Shown one piece after another: positions 53,601-62,467 of a stretch of DNA of 64,000 bases (its first letter is position 1; each line of letters opens with the position of its first letter). The translations under genes and the position numbers were made by a program. The DNA is from Vanilla planifolia (lineage: Eukaryota; Streptophyta; Magnoliopsida; Asparagales; Orchidaceae): contig CM043877.1 of the NCBI GenBank assembly GCA_023846275.1, forward strand, positions 16,536,607 through 16,600,606, written 5' to 3'. The notes beneath the pieces are model-generated. The model had not been told where the DNA came from. It did no database searches and saw only the letters and a program-made list of their open reading frames with translations.

Positions 53601-56600
53601 GAGAACTTACCCAAGAAGAGAAGCATAAAGTTCAACTAAACTCAAGAGCTATAAACATCTTGCAATGTAGGCTATTAGTATCTGAATATAATAAGCCTTA
53701 AAATAGTTCATGAAATTTGGAATAAATTAGACGTTACATATGAGAATATCTCATAGGTGAAAGAGACAAAATTAGCATGTCAATCCATTACTATGAATTA
53801 TTTTAAATGAATTCTTATAAGTCTATTAAATCAATGTAATATCACTAATATTATTAATGGTTGATCAAATCTTGGAAGAGAATTTTCTAATATATAGAAC
53901 AAGTTCACGAAATCTTGAAAATGCTTCCAAAACATATGACCCATTGGTCATGGCCAGCATATTAGCAAAGGATGTCTCCACATTGTCTCTTGATGAAATA
54001 ATAAGAGAGCTAACAAATGAGATGAGCTGGCTAGAAGAAAAATAGAAGAACTTTTAGCTAAGAAAGAGAAAAAGAAGAAAAAGAAAAAAGAGCCACTAGC
54101 TTTGGTGGTAGATTCATCTTCAAATTCAAGATTCTTCACTCACTAATGAGGTAGCTTTAATTTTCTAAAGACTTACCTAGATTATTTTATAGAGTGCTAT
54201 AGGAAGAAGGTTTAATAAATACAAAAGGTTGAAAGGGAAGATGACATAACGAGTGGAGCTGATGTTTCACGAATGTCAAATGCCTAGACACATCCAACTG
54301 AGTTGTCCGTTGTGCAGAGAAAGAGTAGAGATTCAAGAATCAAAAAAAGAAAAATGAGATGAAGAAGAAGAATAAAGTAATATAAAGAACATGGAGTGAT
54401 TTTGATAATTTCTCATCCAATGAAGAAAAGGAAAAAAAGAAAGTTTAATTGTCTTATGACAAGAGATGATTGTGAGACAACTTCTGATGATAACGTGCAT
54501 TCTTCTTCTCCCACCTCCTCTCTTAATGTAAATTATAAAAAACAATATATCAGTATTTATTTTAAATATAAAAGATTAGGTTCTAAATATTGCAAATTGA
54601 AAGAAGAATATGAAAATTACTTAGGTCTATATAAACATTTAAATGTAAAGAATGCTGATTATTTGCTTAAGACAAAAACAATTAAAGATGAGCTTACAAA
54701 CATGATAATTAAAAACATTATGTTGTCTCAAGAACTGAACAAAATAAAAAGAATACATGCACATTGTCACACATCATTTCATAGATCTCATGTCATTTAT
54801 TCTCAAGCTAATTCATATGTTAGCAATATTAAGTGCACCTATTATATGAAATTTGCTCATATTGTTTCATAATGTAAATTTAAGAACAATGTTCATTCTA
54901 AGTTTTCCAGATTTATTTAGGTTAGAAAAGATAGTTTGAACCTTATTAATGCTAAGACACGTGAACCCAAAAAAGTATGAGCCACCAAAACTAACAATTA
55001 ATTTATTTTTTTAGGCATGCCTTCCTTCTAGGACAGAAAAAAATGTGTGTTATCTCCATAGTAAATGCTAAAAAAATATGACTAGAGATACTTCCTTATT
55101 CATTATATGATGATGATGAGGTTACATTCGGCAACAATTCTGAAAAAAAGTGATTTGCACTAAAACAATAACTCACACACTTTAATCAAAACAGATAATC
55201 TTGATACAAAGTTTAAGACATAATCTTCTTAGTATTAGCCAATTATAATTCTAGATTATTTGTTATTTTTAATTGTAAAGAATGTGTAATTAATAAAGAC
55301 CATAAACACGTCACAATGCTTGGGAAAAATAACACTTATGTATTGAATTTAAAAATGGTAGAATATAATGCATTAGTGTTGTACTGCTCAAGTAAATTAT
55401 TCTTATTCGTAACATAGAAAGTTATGTCATTTAAGTTCATAATCATTTAGGAAAATAATCAAATATGATCTAATTAGAGGCTTACTTAGTCTTCAGTGGA
55501 ATGATAAACATGTATGTAGACCACATCAACTAGGAAAACAATCAAATGCATCATTCAAATCTAAAAAAGATATAATGACTAGAAGTCCTTTTGAACTTCT
55601 ACACCTAGATCTATTTAATGAACTTATTCAACTACATGGTCTAGACAAAAAGAAATATGGATTTGTAATAATTGATGATTATTCAAGATTTATTTGGGTG
55701 TTATTCGTAAGAAAGAAAAGCAAAGCATTTGAAAACTTTGTATAGCTAGTTAATAGATTGCAGAAAGAGTATTATCTATTGTTTGTCTATTAAGAATGAC
55801 CAAAGTGGTGAGTTTAAAAATTTGCTATTCATAGAATTTTGTAATCATTATAATATTTCATATAATTTTTATTTATCTAGAGATTCTTAACAAAATAGTA
55901 TAGTTGAGAAAAAAAATAGAACATTATTAAATATAACAAGATATATGCTAAATAAATATAATGTATCAAAATATTTTTGGGTTAAAGCTGTTAACACTGC
56001 TTGCTATGTATTGAATAGAGTACTTAAGAGATTATTACAACATGTTTCCCCTTATGAGTGACAATATGATAAGAAACCAAAGGTATCTCACTTCCATGTA
56101 TTTAGTTGTACATGCTTCATCTCAAATAATGGAAAAATGACTTGGGAAAGTTTGGTGCCAAATCTAATGAAGGTATTTTCTTAAGGTGTTCCATGTATAA
56201 CAAGTCATGCAGAGTATTCAACTAGAGGATACTAATTGTAGAAAACCCAAGTCATGTGAAATTTGATGAGACATTAAGTGATTCTTGTAACAACCAAACT
56301 CCATCAATTAGAGAAGTTAAATGATTTAAGTCTTGATAATGAACCAATGGATAAGAAGATGAAAGGGAAGCTATAAAGGAACATGAAAGAAATGATGTGG
56401 AATAATGAATGTTTGACAAGAATCATCCTAGAAAATTAGTCATAAAAGAAATAAGTGATAAGGTCAAAACAAGAGCAACAATTAACTACGCTAGTTTTGT
56501 ATCATGTTTTGAATGGCTAACAATGAATGAGGAATTAGACTAAGTTGCTAAGAATGAAATATGGGATTTAGTTCCTAGACATGTAGATCAACTTAAAATT

Positions 56601-59600
56601 GGCACCAAGTGGCTATTTCAAAACAAGTTAGATAAAAAAGGAATTGCAAATAAGAAAAAGGCACAAATAATACAAAAGGCTATAATCAAATAGAAGGATT
56701 TGAGATAGATGAGATCTTTGCTCCAATGGAAAAATTAAAAAACAATAAGAATTAACTTAACTTATACATGCTATAAAAGATTCAAGCTTTATCAGATAGA
56801 CGTTAAGAGTGCCTTCTTGAATGGGTATATTAATAAAGAAGTGCAAGTAAAACAACAACAAAGTTTTGAAATCCACAACAAATTACATCATATATTCAAA
56901 TTGACGAAAGTTTTGTATGAAGTTATGCAAGCACTACGAGAATGGTATGAAAAAACTTGAAATTTTCTCACTTCAAATACTTTTACTAAAGGTAGAGCTG
57001 ACAATACACTATTTGTTTTAAATTCTAATAGAATCAACTAGTATGCCAAATCTATGTTAATAATGTAGTATTTAGGGCAATAAGTGAGGTTTATGTGTGA
57101 AAATTTATTAAGTTGATGAAATAAGAATTTGAGATTAACATGATGGGAGAGTTAATTCTTTTAGGCCTTCAAGTCAAGTATGTCAATGAAAGAATCTTTA
57201 TCCTTCAAACCAAGTTTTCAATAGAACTCCTTAAGAGAATCATTTTTGAGAATTTGATGGCTAAGAAAACCCCTCATATCAACTAGTGCATTCATAGATA
57301 AAGATGAAACTAGGAAGGCAATTGACATGAAGTTGTATAGAAGCATGATTGGTTAATTTATCTCATAGCTAGTGGGCCAGATATTTCTTTAAGTGTAGCT
57401 TTATGTGCTTAGTTTCAAGAAAACCCAAAATCTCTAGGATTATGGTATTCTATGTGTGAAATTGGAATTGATCTAGTTGCTTACATAGATGCTAACTTTG
57501 CTAGAAGCATAATCAATAAGAAAAGCACCTCTGGTATATACCAACCACTTGGAAAACCCCTTTTTTCTTAGGCTAGTCATAAGCACAATTGTTTACCTTG
57601 TTTACTACTAAAGCTGAATAACTTGCAACAGAAACTTATATAGCTCGTCTTATGAATGAAAAAATAATCAACGGATAATATATTATATTTCACAAAAATA
57701 TCTTTTTATTTTGACAATGCTAATGCACTTAATTTGACAAAGAACCCAATCTAGCATTCTCGCACTAAGGATACTGATATTATGTATCATTTTATTAGGA
57801 AACATGTTAAAAAACAAGACATTACTTTAGTTTGTCTCATCAAGTGATCAGTTAACTGACATCTTCACCAAACTTTTATCTTCAAAAACCTTTACTAAAC
57901 TTAAATTGGCTTTAGGTGTTCTCAATCACTTTGAATGATTTTAAAAAGGGAGAGATATGCTTGAATTTAAGACTTCAGAGGGACTACAAGTGCATTCATT
58001 TAGGGGGATTTCATTTCCTGGATGCATATGCTTTCTTCTTTGTTGTATTGCTATGATTGTTGTCTCATCCTCTTTATTGTTGTGCTAAAGTTCTATGTCT
58101 GTTGTACTGTATTGTTGTCTCTTCTTATGTGCAATGTTGTGGTATCATGCTATATCTATGAGTTGCTATAGAATCATATTAAATCTATTTTGTTCTTTAT
58201 GTTATTGATGTTTAAGCAACTTGCGCTAATTAACTCACTATTGATACATTCATTCTAGCTGGTTCATTCAATTTTACTATTGAATTATCTTTTTCAACTT
58301 TCATTCTAATATTGGTTTTGTAATCATCAAAAGAAAAAAAATTATTGATCCTATGAAATTTGATAATCACAAAACCAAACTTGTGTTAACTACTGTGTAC
58401 TTTAGATTTAGTAAATTTATAGTGAATGATTGTGGTAGAACAAGGCACATATCTTAGAGTGGAATGAAATTGGTGTCTTTGCTAAAGGCTATGGCTCAAC
58501 TTGTAGACTTGGAGCCATGGACAAGCCCCTTATAGTGGTGCTAAACTATTTCAAGCTTCTTATTCATCATATTACTTTGGTAGAATGTTAAACTTTTACC
58601 TTGCTTAGTGACACTTAGGTTTTTGTACTCATGCATGCATTCTAACTAAATCTTGTCTTCTTGAGTATTAACAATGATGAGCTACACAAAAACTTCATCA
58701 TTGGCGTAAAATACCTTAGATTCAGAGTATGTTATAGGTTTGAAATAATTCAATTGATACAAAGTAATTTATCTCACTGTCACATGATAATATGAAACAA
58801 TATCTACTATTGCCCTTATACAATATATATTCGGCTGTGTCATAAGAGTAACTTATAATTGTCTACACGTCATAAATGAATTATACCTTCATCCTACAGA
58901 TGCAATTGTCACTTAAGTTAAAACTAAAAGGTCTAAACACTATCCTACATAGTATTAGCTGTGTACAATTTCTTTGTGCATTTTGGGTCCTAAGCTATCA
59001 CACGTATTATACATATACGAAGTATATCTCATACTTGTATGATAAAATTCCTTCTCATAACACTTGAGTCATGTTAAGTCATTGTAACATTATACAGGTA
59101 CAATTCACAATTATAGAACATAATAATAAAACTAATAGATCTTCATACATATACGATATACTTATCATATATGTACGAAACAAACATATCAAGGCAAGGT
59201 CTTGCAATTATTTGTCCCATTTTGTTAATGCTAGAATATTAAATATATAATCTTATAGGAGTGCAAACTTTTGACAAATAGCACCTCAAATGGCAAATAC
59301 TTTGTGAAGGGGAGAATGTCCCTCTCAAATGACTTTTGTAAGATTTTAGATATAAATTGCAACTTGTGTAGTTTGCTTTTTCAGTTATCACACAAAAGCT
59401 ATGACCAGATTTTAGAAATAAATTCATGGCCAATCTATGGACAAACTGTTTCTCATAGTTGTGATGGAGGTTCAGCACTATGTTATTTATAACGTGCATT
59501 TCAAATGAGCCAAAATCATTATATGTCAAGTTCTAGAAAACAAAAATTAAAGAAAACCTTATTGAATGTATCCAACATATCAAGCTATACATATACAAAA

Positions 59601-62467
59601 TTATGTGTAAACAAAATGAAAAATAAAACATTAAAACACATAATAACTATTTTAAATAGAACAATAATATACAAGCATGCTAATCAAGGATTTCTATTAT
59701 CCATTGGCACAAAAAAAATTTATTTGTGAATAAACAAAAACAAATATTACAAAACAATTGAAGCACAATAAACATCATACAATCTCTAACATAATGCAAT
59801 GGATCATATCAGGATGATGCGATAAAACAAGAAAATTAGGTCATCCAATGTAGTCTTAACCTTCAAAAAATATTGAACATTATTGCATGTTTACTTCGAT
59901 GAACATATTGCCAAATTGTTGCTCTCCTTATTTTTAAGTGGATGAAACCATCGATATGATAAAAGATGCAACAAGGATATAGATAATTTTGTTGGAGTTA
60001 CACAAAGAGTTCAAATGGCTATAATCAATCAAGGGTAAGAAACCTTGCATACACTATCCAATTGTAAACACCTAGATTAGTGGATGGGATCATATTGTAA
60101 TAATGACCATGCTTAAACACTGATTTTATAAATAAAAAAAATACAACAAAAGAGAAATTAAACTATTAATATTTAACTAAAAAATCTTTAAAAATGCAGC
60201 ACATGACACTAGGAAATTGATTCTCGTAAACTAAAATAAATTTGCAAATAACTTGAAGTAGAAGCATACATACAAATAACTTGGCTAAATTGCTTTCAAG
60301 CAACTTTGTCACCATCCATCTAACAAAAACCCCATTTTGGGCCTAACACAATTATCAAACCCAATTAGAAAATTTAGCCAAATATAACTAGCTATAAATA
60401 ATCTACATGTCAAATCAATAATGCCCAAAGTAGATAAGGAATGCTCTGGCAAAGGCACATAACTTGCGATCACCTCACACGTGAGAAGATGATTATTGAC
60501 TAATCATCCCAAGCTAGCTAGAAATCCAAGTCATCAATCTAAGATTTCAAAAGGCACGTATCGACCATGATCATCCAAGAGTCTAACCTTCGCCCATCGT
60601 AGGTGTTGAGGCATTTAAAGAATCATGACTCCATGTTAAAAACCCTCACATACCATGTACAATAACCTAATATTTCATTATGACGTCAAGTACAATTGGA
60701 CCATTGAGTGGAAAAGATGGAATAATAGAAATTCACATGGAAGACGCATCTAATTTAAGGCAATAACATTAAATCCTACCATGCATGATTCAATCATCAC
60801 CCTTCAATTTAAACCTTTGAACCAAGCCTTTTTAAGTTAATTCCCTAGCACTAAGACCCTCAAAAAGGATTAAAGAATAAGAATTAACTTCCTAAGATAC
60901 TTGCACATAACGCATATGTAGTGAAGTTCTATTGTTCCATGTGTTTTTTTGCCATTCAAGAGATTTCTCATGTAAAATTCACAATCTCTTAAGCACATCT
61001 CATTTTCCTAATTTTCCAATGCCTACTAAACCCTCATGATATCCCACATCCCTTTTTTGTTAAAACATCAATAAAGCCCATCATTTCCCATCCATCGAAA
61101 ATTCATCTCTACATCTAATCTAATGAAGTTTGCCTCAATTGGGTTTAACACATACTTATGCTATCAAACTTCTATCAACAAATAAATAATTTAGATTTCA
61201 AACAATTAATCATTGTTCTATGGGAAAATCATTATATATAACTGTAACTATTACAAAAGAAGTAATTAAAGGATTGTACATTAAACTATGGGTGAATGAG
61301 AGAAGCAATAATAATGATAAGTTATTTATTCAAATAATTAATCCAAGCTTATGATAACAAGGTTCATAGTAATTTCTATTCATTTCTTTGTTGAATACTT
61401 AAATAGGGCATTCATTAATGTGGAAAAATTTACAAATAGAGTTCAATGAAGTCTCTCTTTGTTCTTTAAAACTATCCAGGCGTTGTTACTACTGAAAAAA
61501 CTACTTGAAAAGTCGTTATATTTGACTAAAGAAGCACCTTTAACACTGAACTCATTAGACATATTTTGTGGATAAGTATGAAATGTAGTTGATAATATTG
61601 GCAGCAAAAGCAACTCATGTAAAAGTTTGTAAAATATGTGTAGTAAACATTTCTCATGGAAAATGTTTAGCGTAGCTTCGTAATCAAAATAAAATGATAG
61701 AATAAAAACACTTCCAAACAAACACTTAAATCCCATCAACACAAGCGTTGTTAAATGATTAAGCAAGTTTCATTATGGATGTAGGATTGATAAATTGTTG
61801 TGTTTTATTATTGTTAACTGCATGCTTAATGACCGATCATTAAAAAACTTTATTAGGGTGATTCATAGTGAAAAGACTTAAAAAGGGATTTTGGATTTTT
61901 AAGCAAAAAATCAAGTGAGTAATGATGCTTTTTTAAGAAAGACAAAAAAAATAAAATAAAATGGTGTTAGCAGGTCTCGCGACTTGAGCGTTAAGCTAAT
62001 TGAAAGAATATTTATTTTGGCTCCAAACATCATTCCATTAAGTTCTAATAAATAGAACTCGAAAGAACAATTTGTACTGCACATGTTCTATATAAAAAAA
62101 ACAAGTAAACTATTCGTTTCTGCTCTTGTCTGGAACACGACGACATTCACTTGCCTATCGAAAGACGCACATTGCCAGCTAGTCTAGCTTCGATAGAGAA
62201 TTTCTTCATCCCCGTTAAACAGGAACTTAGCTCTAAGAGAAAAAAGTGACGCAAATCGCCAAAATTCACCTTTTTCGTGGCACCAACATGGTCAGGAAGT
62301 TCGCCGGCGGCTGCGGCGCCATCTCGCTCACAGCTCAAACAAGCACATCGAGGATAGACGAGAGAAGGATTAGGATTGAAGAAGCGTCCAAATACGAGCT
62401 GAGAGATGGAGGGAACCACCACCTTGGAGACGTTAGGGATTTGAAAAGGGCGGACGAACGGCAGCAT
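20642..62467 (-). CDS. rsmI: RsmI-like 16S rRNA (cytidine-2'-O)-methyltransferase, organelle-targeted, 9 exons, 357 aa
   Basis: Tetrapyrrole-methylase-fold SAM enzyme. Bacterial RsmI methylates the 2'-OH of C1402 in the decoding centre of 16S rRNA; the plant homologue should act on plastid or mitochondrial small-subunit rRNA. Exons: 62467-62270, 41611-41544, 28450-28354, 28252-28124, 27984-27876, 27785-27641, 27043-27001, 22755-22582, 20752-20642. All phases join to one 357-aa frame ending in TAG. Residues 1-66 form an Arg/Ser/Pro-containing transit-peptide-like extension. The core starts at GLYLVATPIGNLEDITLR (72-89), then AEDTRHS, SDAGTPGVSDPG (150-161), PGPSAV (179-184) and GFLPKHTGSRR. 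FWRGTLGEA and a C-terminal helix-turn-helix (VKMVAEATTVKRKEVYALAL) end it. E. coli RsmI is 286 aa; the excess is mainly the transit peptide. Introns are about 20.7, 13.1, 0.1, 0.14, 0.09, 0.6, 4.2 and 1.8 kb. Exon 1 is the least certain, resting on frame, splice sites and transit-like composition. Confidence 0.9.
20753..22581 (-). other. rsmI intron 8, no further gene
   Basis: Ordinary AT-rich intron of about 1.8 kb between FWRGTLGEA...NSIST and AVKMVAEATT. Nothing recognisable is seen inside; the short ORFs here appear random. Confidence 0.7.
26045..26116. repeat. Perfect 24-bp tandem repeat, three copies
   Basis: The 24-bp unit, beginning ACTAGCAATTAAACAG and ending CTCAAAG, occurs three times head-to-tail without a mismatch (26045-26068, 26069-26092, 26093-26116). 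It lies in intron 7 of the rsmI-like gene. The identity of the copies implies recent expansion, so copy number may vary among individuals. Confidence 0.95.
26548..26889 (-). CDS. Hydrophobic 113-codon ORF inside rsmI intron 7, function unknown
   Basis: The ATG-started frame (MTTVDALCPHSAATL...) is strongly hydrophobic, with three or four possible membrane stretches. It is preceded by a polypyrimidine-AG that could act as a splice acceptor, and it runs in the same direction as the host gene. I do not recognise a family. It may be a cryptic exon, an old insertion or chance. No start context or conservation supports it as a real gene. Confidence 0.15.
   Translation of the reverse strand: MTTVDALCPHSAATLASPTVIFDYALRFCVELIVVVDRLGFGSLWHLVTLPICLGEMVILVALDAILLPFMAFFYVTALFEAHLTFLIIWLLQQFRSCCVFSAHGTEVWLWEN
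28451..29900. other. Left part of rsmI intron 2, nothing recognised
   Basis: AT-rich intronic DNA. Short ORFs around 29474-29838 are rich in repeated GCATCAAGCG/GTGCATC words (29560-29640) but resemble no family. Confidence 0.5.
29900..32400 (+). mobile_element. LINE (L1-type) relic, plus strand, in rsmI intron 2
   Basis: Fragments in family order. At about 30420-30530 translated pieces (VKFLGLSLQL, IANYIGNPI) match the DUF4283/ORF1 region of plant LINEs. At 31752-31961 the frame LATRVQLLNTIILGM...IPWRDIY matches the segment just after reverse transcriptase (usually LSYAGRLQLINSVL...). To about 32400 the text resembles the C-terminal zf-RVT region. Endonuclease and most RT are missing, and stops and frameshifts are frequent, so the copy is old and internally deleted. 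It is antisense to the host gene. Confidence 0.6.
32440..32600 (+). promoter_or_regulatory. TATA-containing, LTR-promoter-like segment before the decamer array
   Basis: A CTATAAATCCCCC box at about 32463 is followed by a G-run and a GA-rich stretch (AGAGAGAGAGAAAG) at about 32510-32540. This resembles the promoter/R boundary of an LTR or a 5' leader of a retroelement. The GC-rich array that follows may be that element's leader. No partner LTR was found. Confidence 0.35.
32826..33290. repeat. GC-rich decamer array, about 45 degenerate units
   Basis: Consecutive 10-bp units run in register: CGTCGACCCA, CTTCGATTCG, CGTTGACCTG, CGTCGATCCA, CATGAACCCA and so on from 32831 to 32950. They resume in register, after small phase slips, at about 32961-33040 and 33151-33280. 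The consensus is near CGTCGACCCA. GC content far exceeds the flanks. It lies in intron 2 of the rsmI-like gene. Neither strand has a long open frame across it. Confidence 0.85.
33301..33465. repeat. 20-bp-period array continuing the decamer array, about 8 units
   Basis: Units of 20 bp with a consensus near AGCCGATTCGCCGCCGATCC follow directly: 33301, 33321, 33341, 33361, 33381, 33401, 33421, 33441. The period is exactly twice that of the preceding array, and the words CCGAT/CGACC are shared, so it probably arose from it. Confidence 0.75.
33600..34205 (+). repeat. Possible LINE-type 3' tail ending in poly-A
   Basis: Text such as CCTATTTTTGTAATTTCCC, a GGCATTGCCCT word and a final run of eight A (about 34194-34201) resembles the 3' end of plant L1-type LINEs. 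It could be the tail of the relic at 29.9-32.4 kb, with the decamer element lying between, or a separate insertion. Confidence 0.3.
34206..38395. other. rsmI intron 2, middle part, nothing recognised
   Basis: AT-rich DNA with no recognisable protein fragments. A 22-bp tandem duplication (containing AGCATTTTACCTTATAAA) lies at 38303-38346. Confidence 0.5.
38400..40800 (-). mobile_element. LINE (L1-type) relic, minus strand, in rsmI intron 2
   Basis: Read from right to left, an endonuclease-like piece comes first (40763-40578: FSTIIQLVELALPFEGLNW). Next is the pre-RT segment (40172-39876: GSRKALSHEDFLIGFFQQIW). RT follows at 39850-39653, with ISLCNVTFKI and CRGRSIYDNVVALEILHPM. Then come YDKINLKFITETLALTN and a KYDKGSPFS piece equivalent to RQGDPLSPYLF, at about 39600-39420. 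An LRTIEAFEDIS piece at about 38600 matches the region after the catalytic motif. Stops and frameshifts are many. It lies in the same orientation as the host gene and is old. Confidence 0.7.
40801..42635. other. AT-rich DNA around rsmI exon 2
   Basis: Apart from the 68-bp exon 2 at 41544-41611, no feature is recognised. Confidence 0.5.
41544..41611 (-). other. rsmI: rsmI exon 2 (68 bp), isolated between two very large introns
   Basis: It encodes GTLKSGLYLVATPIGNLEDITL plus two bases of Arg. This is the family's N-terminal signature strand and glycine loop. The acceptor CAG precedes it and the donor GTAGGT follows. The nearest coding sequence is 13.1 kb away on one side and 20.7 kb on the other. 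Confidence 0.92.
42640..44145 (+). mobile_element. Solo-LTR-like block related to copia LTRs
   Basis: It opens near 42660 with AGTTTGATGACAAAAC, a word typical of the start of SIRE/Maximus-type copia LTRs. It shares words with the LTR at 52.4 kb (AAATAATATGACATTCTT, CATACTTTTATAATCAA) and carries clustered CGTACAA/GTACGAT words at 43250-43640. A TATATGAAAGG box lies near 43825. No internal region adjoins it. This is an old, broken fossil fragment. Confidence 0.4.
44150..44295. repeat. Four imperfect copies of a GGATCCTCTGGCCC-type word
   Basis: GGATCTTTTGGCCC, GGATCCTCTCGCTC, GGTCTTCTGGTCTA and GGGTCCTCTAGCCC occur at intervals of about 27-45 bp immediately left of the LINE. They could be 5'-UTR repeats of the LINE (monomer-like promoter units) or flanking DNA. 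Confidence 0.5.
45016..46900 (+). pseudogene. LINE ORF1: DUF4283 domain and CCHC zinc knuckle, broken
   Basis: RNA-binding ORF1 protein of a plant LINE. It starts at ATG 45016 with a basic, Ser-rich N-terminus (KGKKSNKKSRTHASRS). A stop at 45691 interrupts the same frame, which continues with a DUF4283-type segment (FRILDLSEGCFYLHF, VWLGGPWQVAG, WVRFPGLHLIYWD). Another stop lies at 46042. A frameshift near 46155-46195 precedes EYEGLPRVCFGCWHVGHLMEQC, a CCHC knuckle. The last part to 46900 is basic and low-complexity. It would coat the LINE RNA. Not functional as it stands. Confidence 0.8.
47390..48046 (+). pseudogene. LINE ORF2: AP-type endonuclease domain, broken
   Basis: Endonuclease that would nick target DNA for target-primed reverse transcription. 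Motifs: VALVETRV (metal-binding Glu), VVAGDINLIMSQNEKRGG (Asp/Asn), then after a frameshift near 47800 LQLVDLRYVGNNFTWCN and GSDHCPLLI (catalytic Asp-His). A stop follows at 48043. Domain order and spacing suit the L1 superfamily. Confidence 0.8.
48190..50000 (+). pseudogene. LINE ORF2: reverse transcriptase domain, broken
   Basis: Motifs in order: KWWWQRSKVHWAHLGDRNT, NKAPGMDGITAEF, LVVLIPKT...FRPISLCNVIYKVIARILAERL, IKIDMEQAYNNVRWDF, LRQGCPLSPYLF and the catalytic LLFADDIIVY (Ala-Asp-Asp at 49360-49368). LKYLGVPIS and LSLAGRVTMIKAMLNAIPSYLMSH close the list. Stops at 48776, 49621 and 49736 and a frameshift near 48960 break it. The 48776 stop replaces the Trp normally seen in MP-SWKDTLVVLIPK. 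Confidence 0.85.
50033..50800 (+). pseudogene. LINE ORF2: zinc-binding (zf-RVT) region, broken
   Basis: VANFVWRIGEGKSVQFAEDNWI and WKLNVLSRVCIFIWRLVGNYLPTGVWLVHRKL...CSWGCDEAETL match the zf-RVT region that follows reverse transcriptase. A stop at 50576 sits before HVFWECPHAQELW. It helps bind template RNA in the family. Confidence 0.75.
50979..51440 (+). pseudogene. LINE ORF2: C-terminal RNase H domain
   Basis: RVT_3-type RNase H carried by plant LINEs; it would remove RNA from the hybrid. Open over about 150 codons. The acidic set is visible: Asp in NCDAVV, Glu in AMEKLAMLEAL, Asp in LQTDSMHAKKV and Asp in REGNAPADWATRAA. It ends LLNDFLFDPP and TAG at 51438-51440, about 40 bp before the poly-A tail. 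This domain is intact although the rest of ORF2 is not. Confidence 0.85.
51493..53338 (+). repeat. 5' LTR of the copia element
   Basis: It matches the 3' LTR (58490-59190) from the word GTAGACTTG onward: CATGCATTCTAACTAAA, CTTGTCTTCTT, CTTCTCATAACACTT. It holds clustered CGTACATGTACG/GTACGATC words (51950-52400) and a TATAAAT box near 52685. It ends after a long C-run (53287-53303) just before the primer-binding site. Its outer edge meets the poly-A tail of the LINE. Confidence 0.75.
53339..53350 (+). other. Primer-binding site of the copia element
   Basis: TGGTATCAAAG closely matches TGGTATCAGAGC, the complement of the 3' end of initiator-methionine tRNA used by plant copia elements. It directly follows the 5' LTR. 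Confidence 0.8.
53390..54330 (+). pseudogene. Copia gag remnant
   Basis: Translated pieces resemble the copia gag core. They are followed by a CCHC zinc knuckle (CQMPRHIQLSC) near 54265-54300. A Lys-rich low-complexity stretch lies at about 54055-54090. It is broken. Confidence 0.65.
55440..56090 (+). pseudogene. Copia integrase remnant
   Basis: The GAG-pre-integrase-like lead is followed by the integrase core pieces SPFELLHLDLF, YGFVIIDDYSRFIWVLFVRKKS and HVSPYE. It is positioned before reverse transcriptase, as is diagnostic of copia. It is broken. Confidence 0.8.
56500..57260 (+). pseudogene. Copia reverse transcriptase remnant
   Basis: Pieces NEIWDLVPRHVDQLKIGTKW, YQIDVKSAFLNGYI and KVLYEVMQALREWYE match RVT_2 of copia. 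It is broken in several places. Confidence 0.8.
57460..57960 (+). pseudogene. Copia RNase H remnant and polypurine stretch
   Basis: Pieces GIDLVAYIDANFA and KKSTSGIYQPLG match copia RNase H. A purine stretch (AAAAAGGGAGAGA) follows at about 57943-57957. It is broken. Confidence 0.75.
58344..59190 (+). repeat. 3' LTR of the copia element (recognisable part)
   Basis: It starts after a purine-rich CATCAAAAGAAAAAAAA word. The opening TTGATCCTATGAAATTTGAT and then AATCACAAAACC is typical of SIRE/Maximus LTRs. Homology to the 5' LTR is clear to about 59190, including the CATATACGAAG, CATATACGATATAC and ATGTACGAAAC words. Confidence 0.7.
59191..62269. other. Right part of rsmI intron 1, nothing recognised
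   Basis: AT-rich DNA with no recognisable protein fragments. A stretch at about 60280-61150 is slightly richer in GC and may be old repeat DNA, but no family could be named. Confidence 0.5.
62270..62467 (-). other. rsmI: rsmI exon 1: start codon and predicted transit peptide
   Basis: The exon encodes 66 residues, MLPFVRPFQIPN... to ...VGATKK, followed by the donor GTGAAT. It joins in phase 0 to GTLKSGLYLVATPIGN of exon 2, 20.7 kb away. The composition (basic, hydroxylated, few acidic residues in the first 45) suits an organellar presequence. GC content is higher than in the flanks, as is common for first exons. No other candidate first exon was found between 41612 and 62270. Confidence 0.75.

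Larger units (their letters stand above)
51493..59190 (+). mobile_element. Ty1/copia retrotransposon, SIRE/Maximus-like, broken
   Basis: A fossil copia element: 5' LTR (51493-53338), primer-binding site, gag, integrase, reverse transcriptase, RNase H and a 3' LTR from about 58344. Domain order gag-INT-RT-RH is that of copia. The LTRs, aligned by eye over about 700 bp, are roughly 80% alike, so the insertion is old (several million years at ordinary plant rates). It carries many breaks, more than ten. It lies antisense in intron 1 of the rsmI-like gene. A stretch of about 400 bp between RNase H and the 3' LTR (57950-58340) has no recognised protein; SIRE relatives can carry extra sequence there. 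Confidence 0.88.

Noticed and set aside
54396-54872. 158-codon open frame within the copia element, considered as a host gene
   Set aside because: Its composition and place between the gag knuckle and integrase mark it as part of the element's own decayed internal region.
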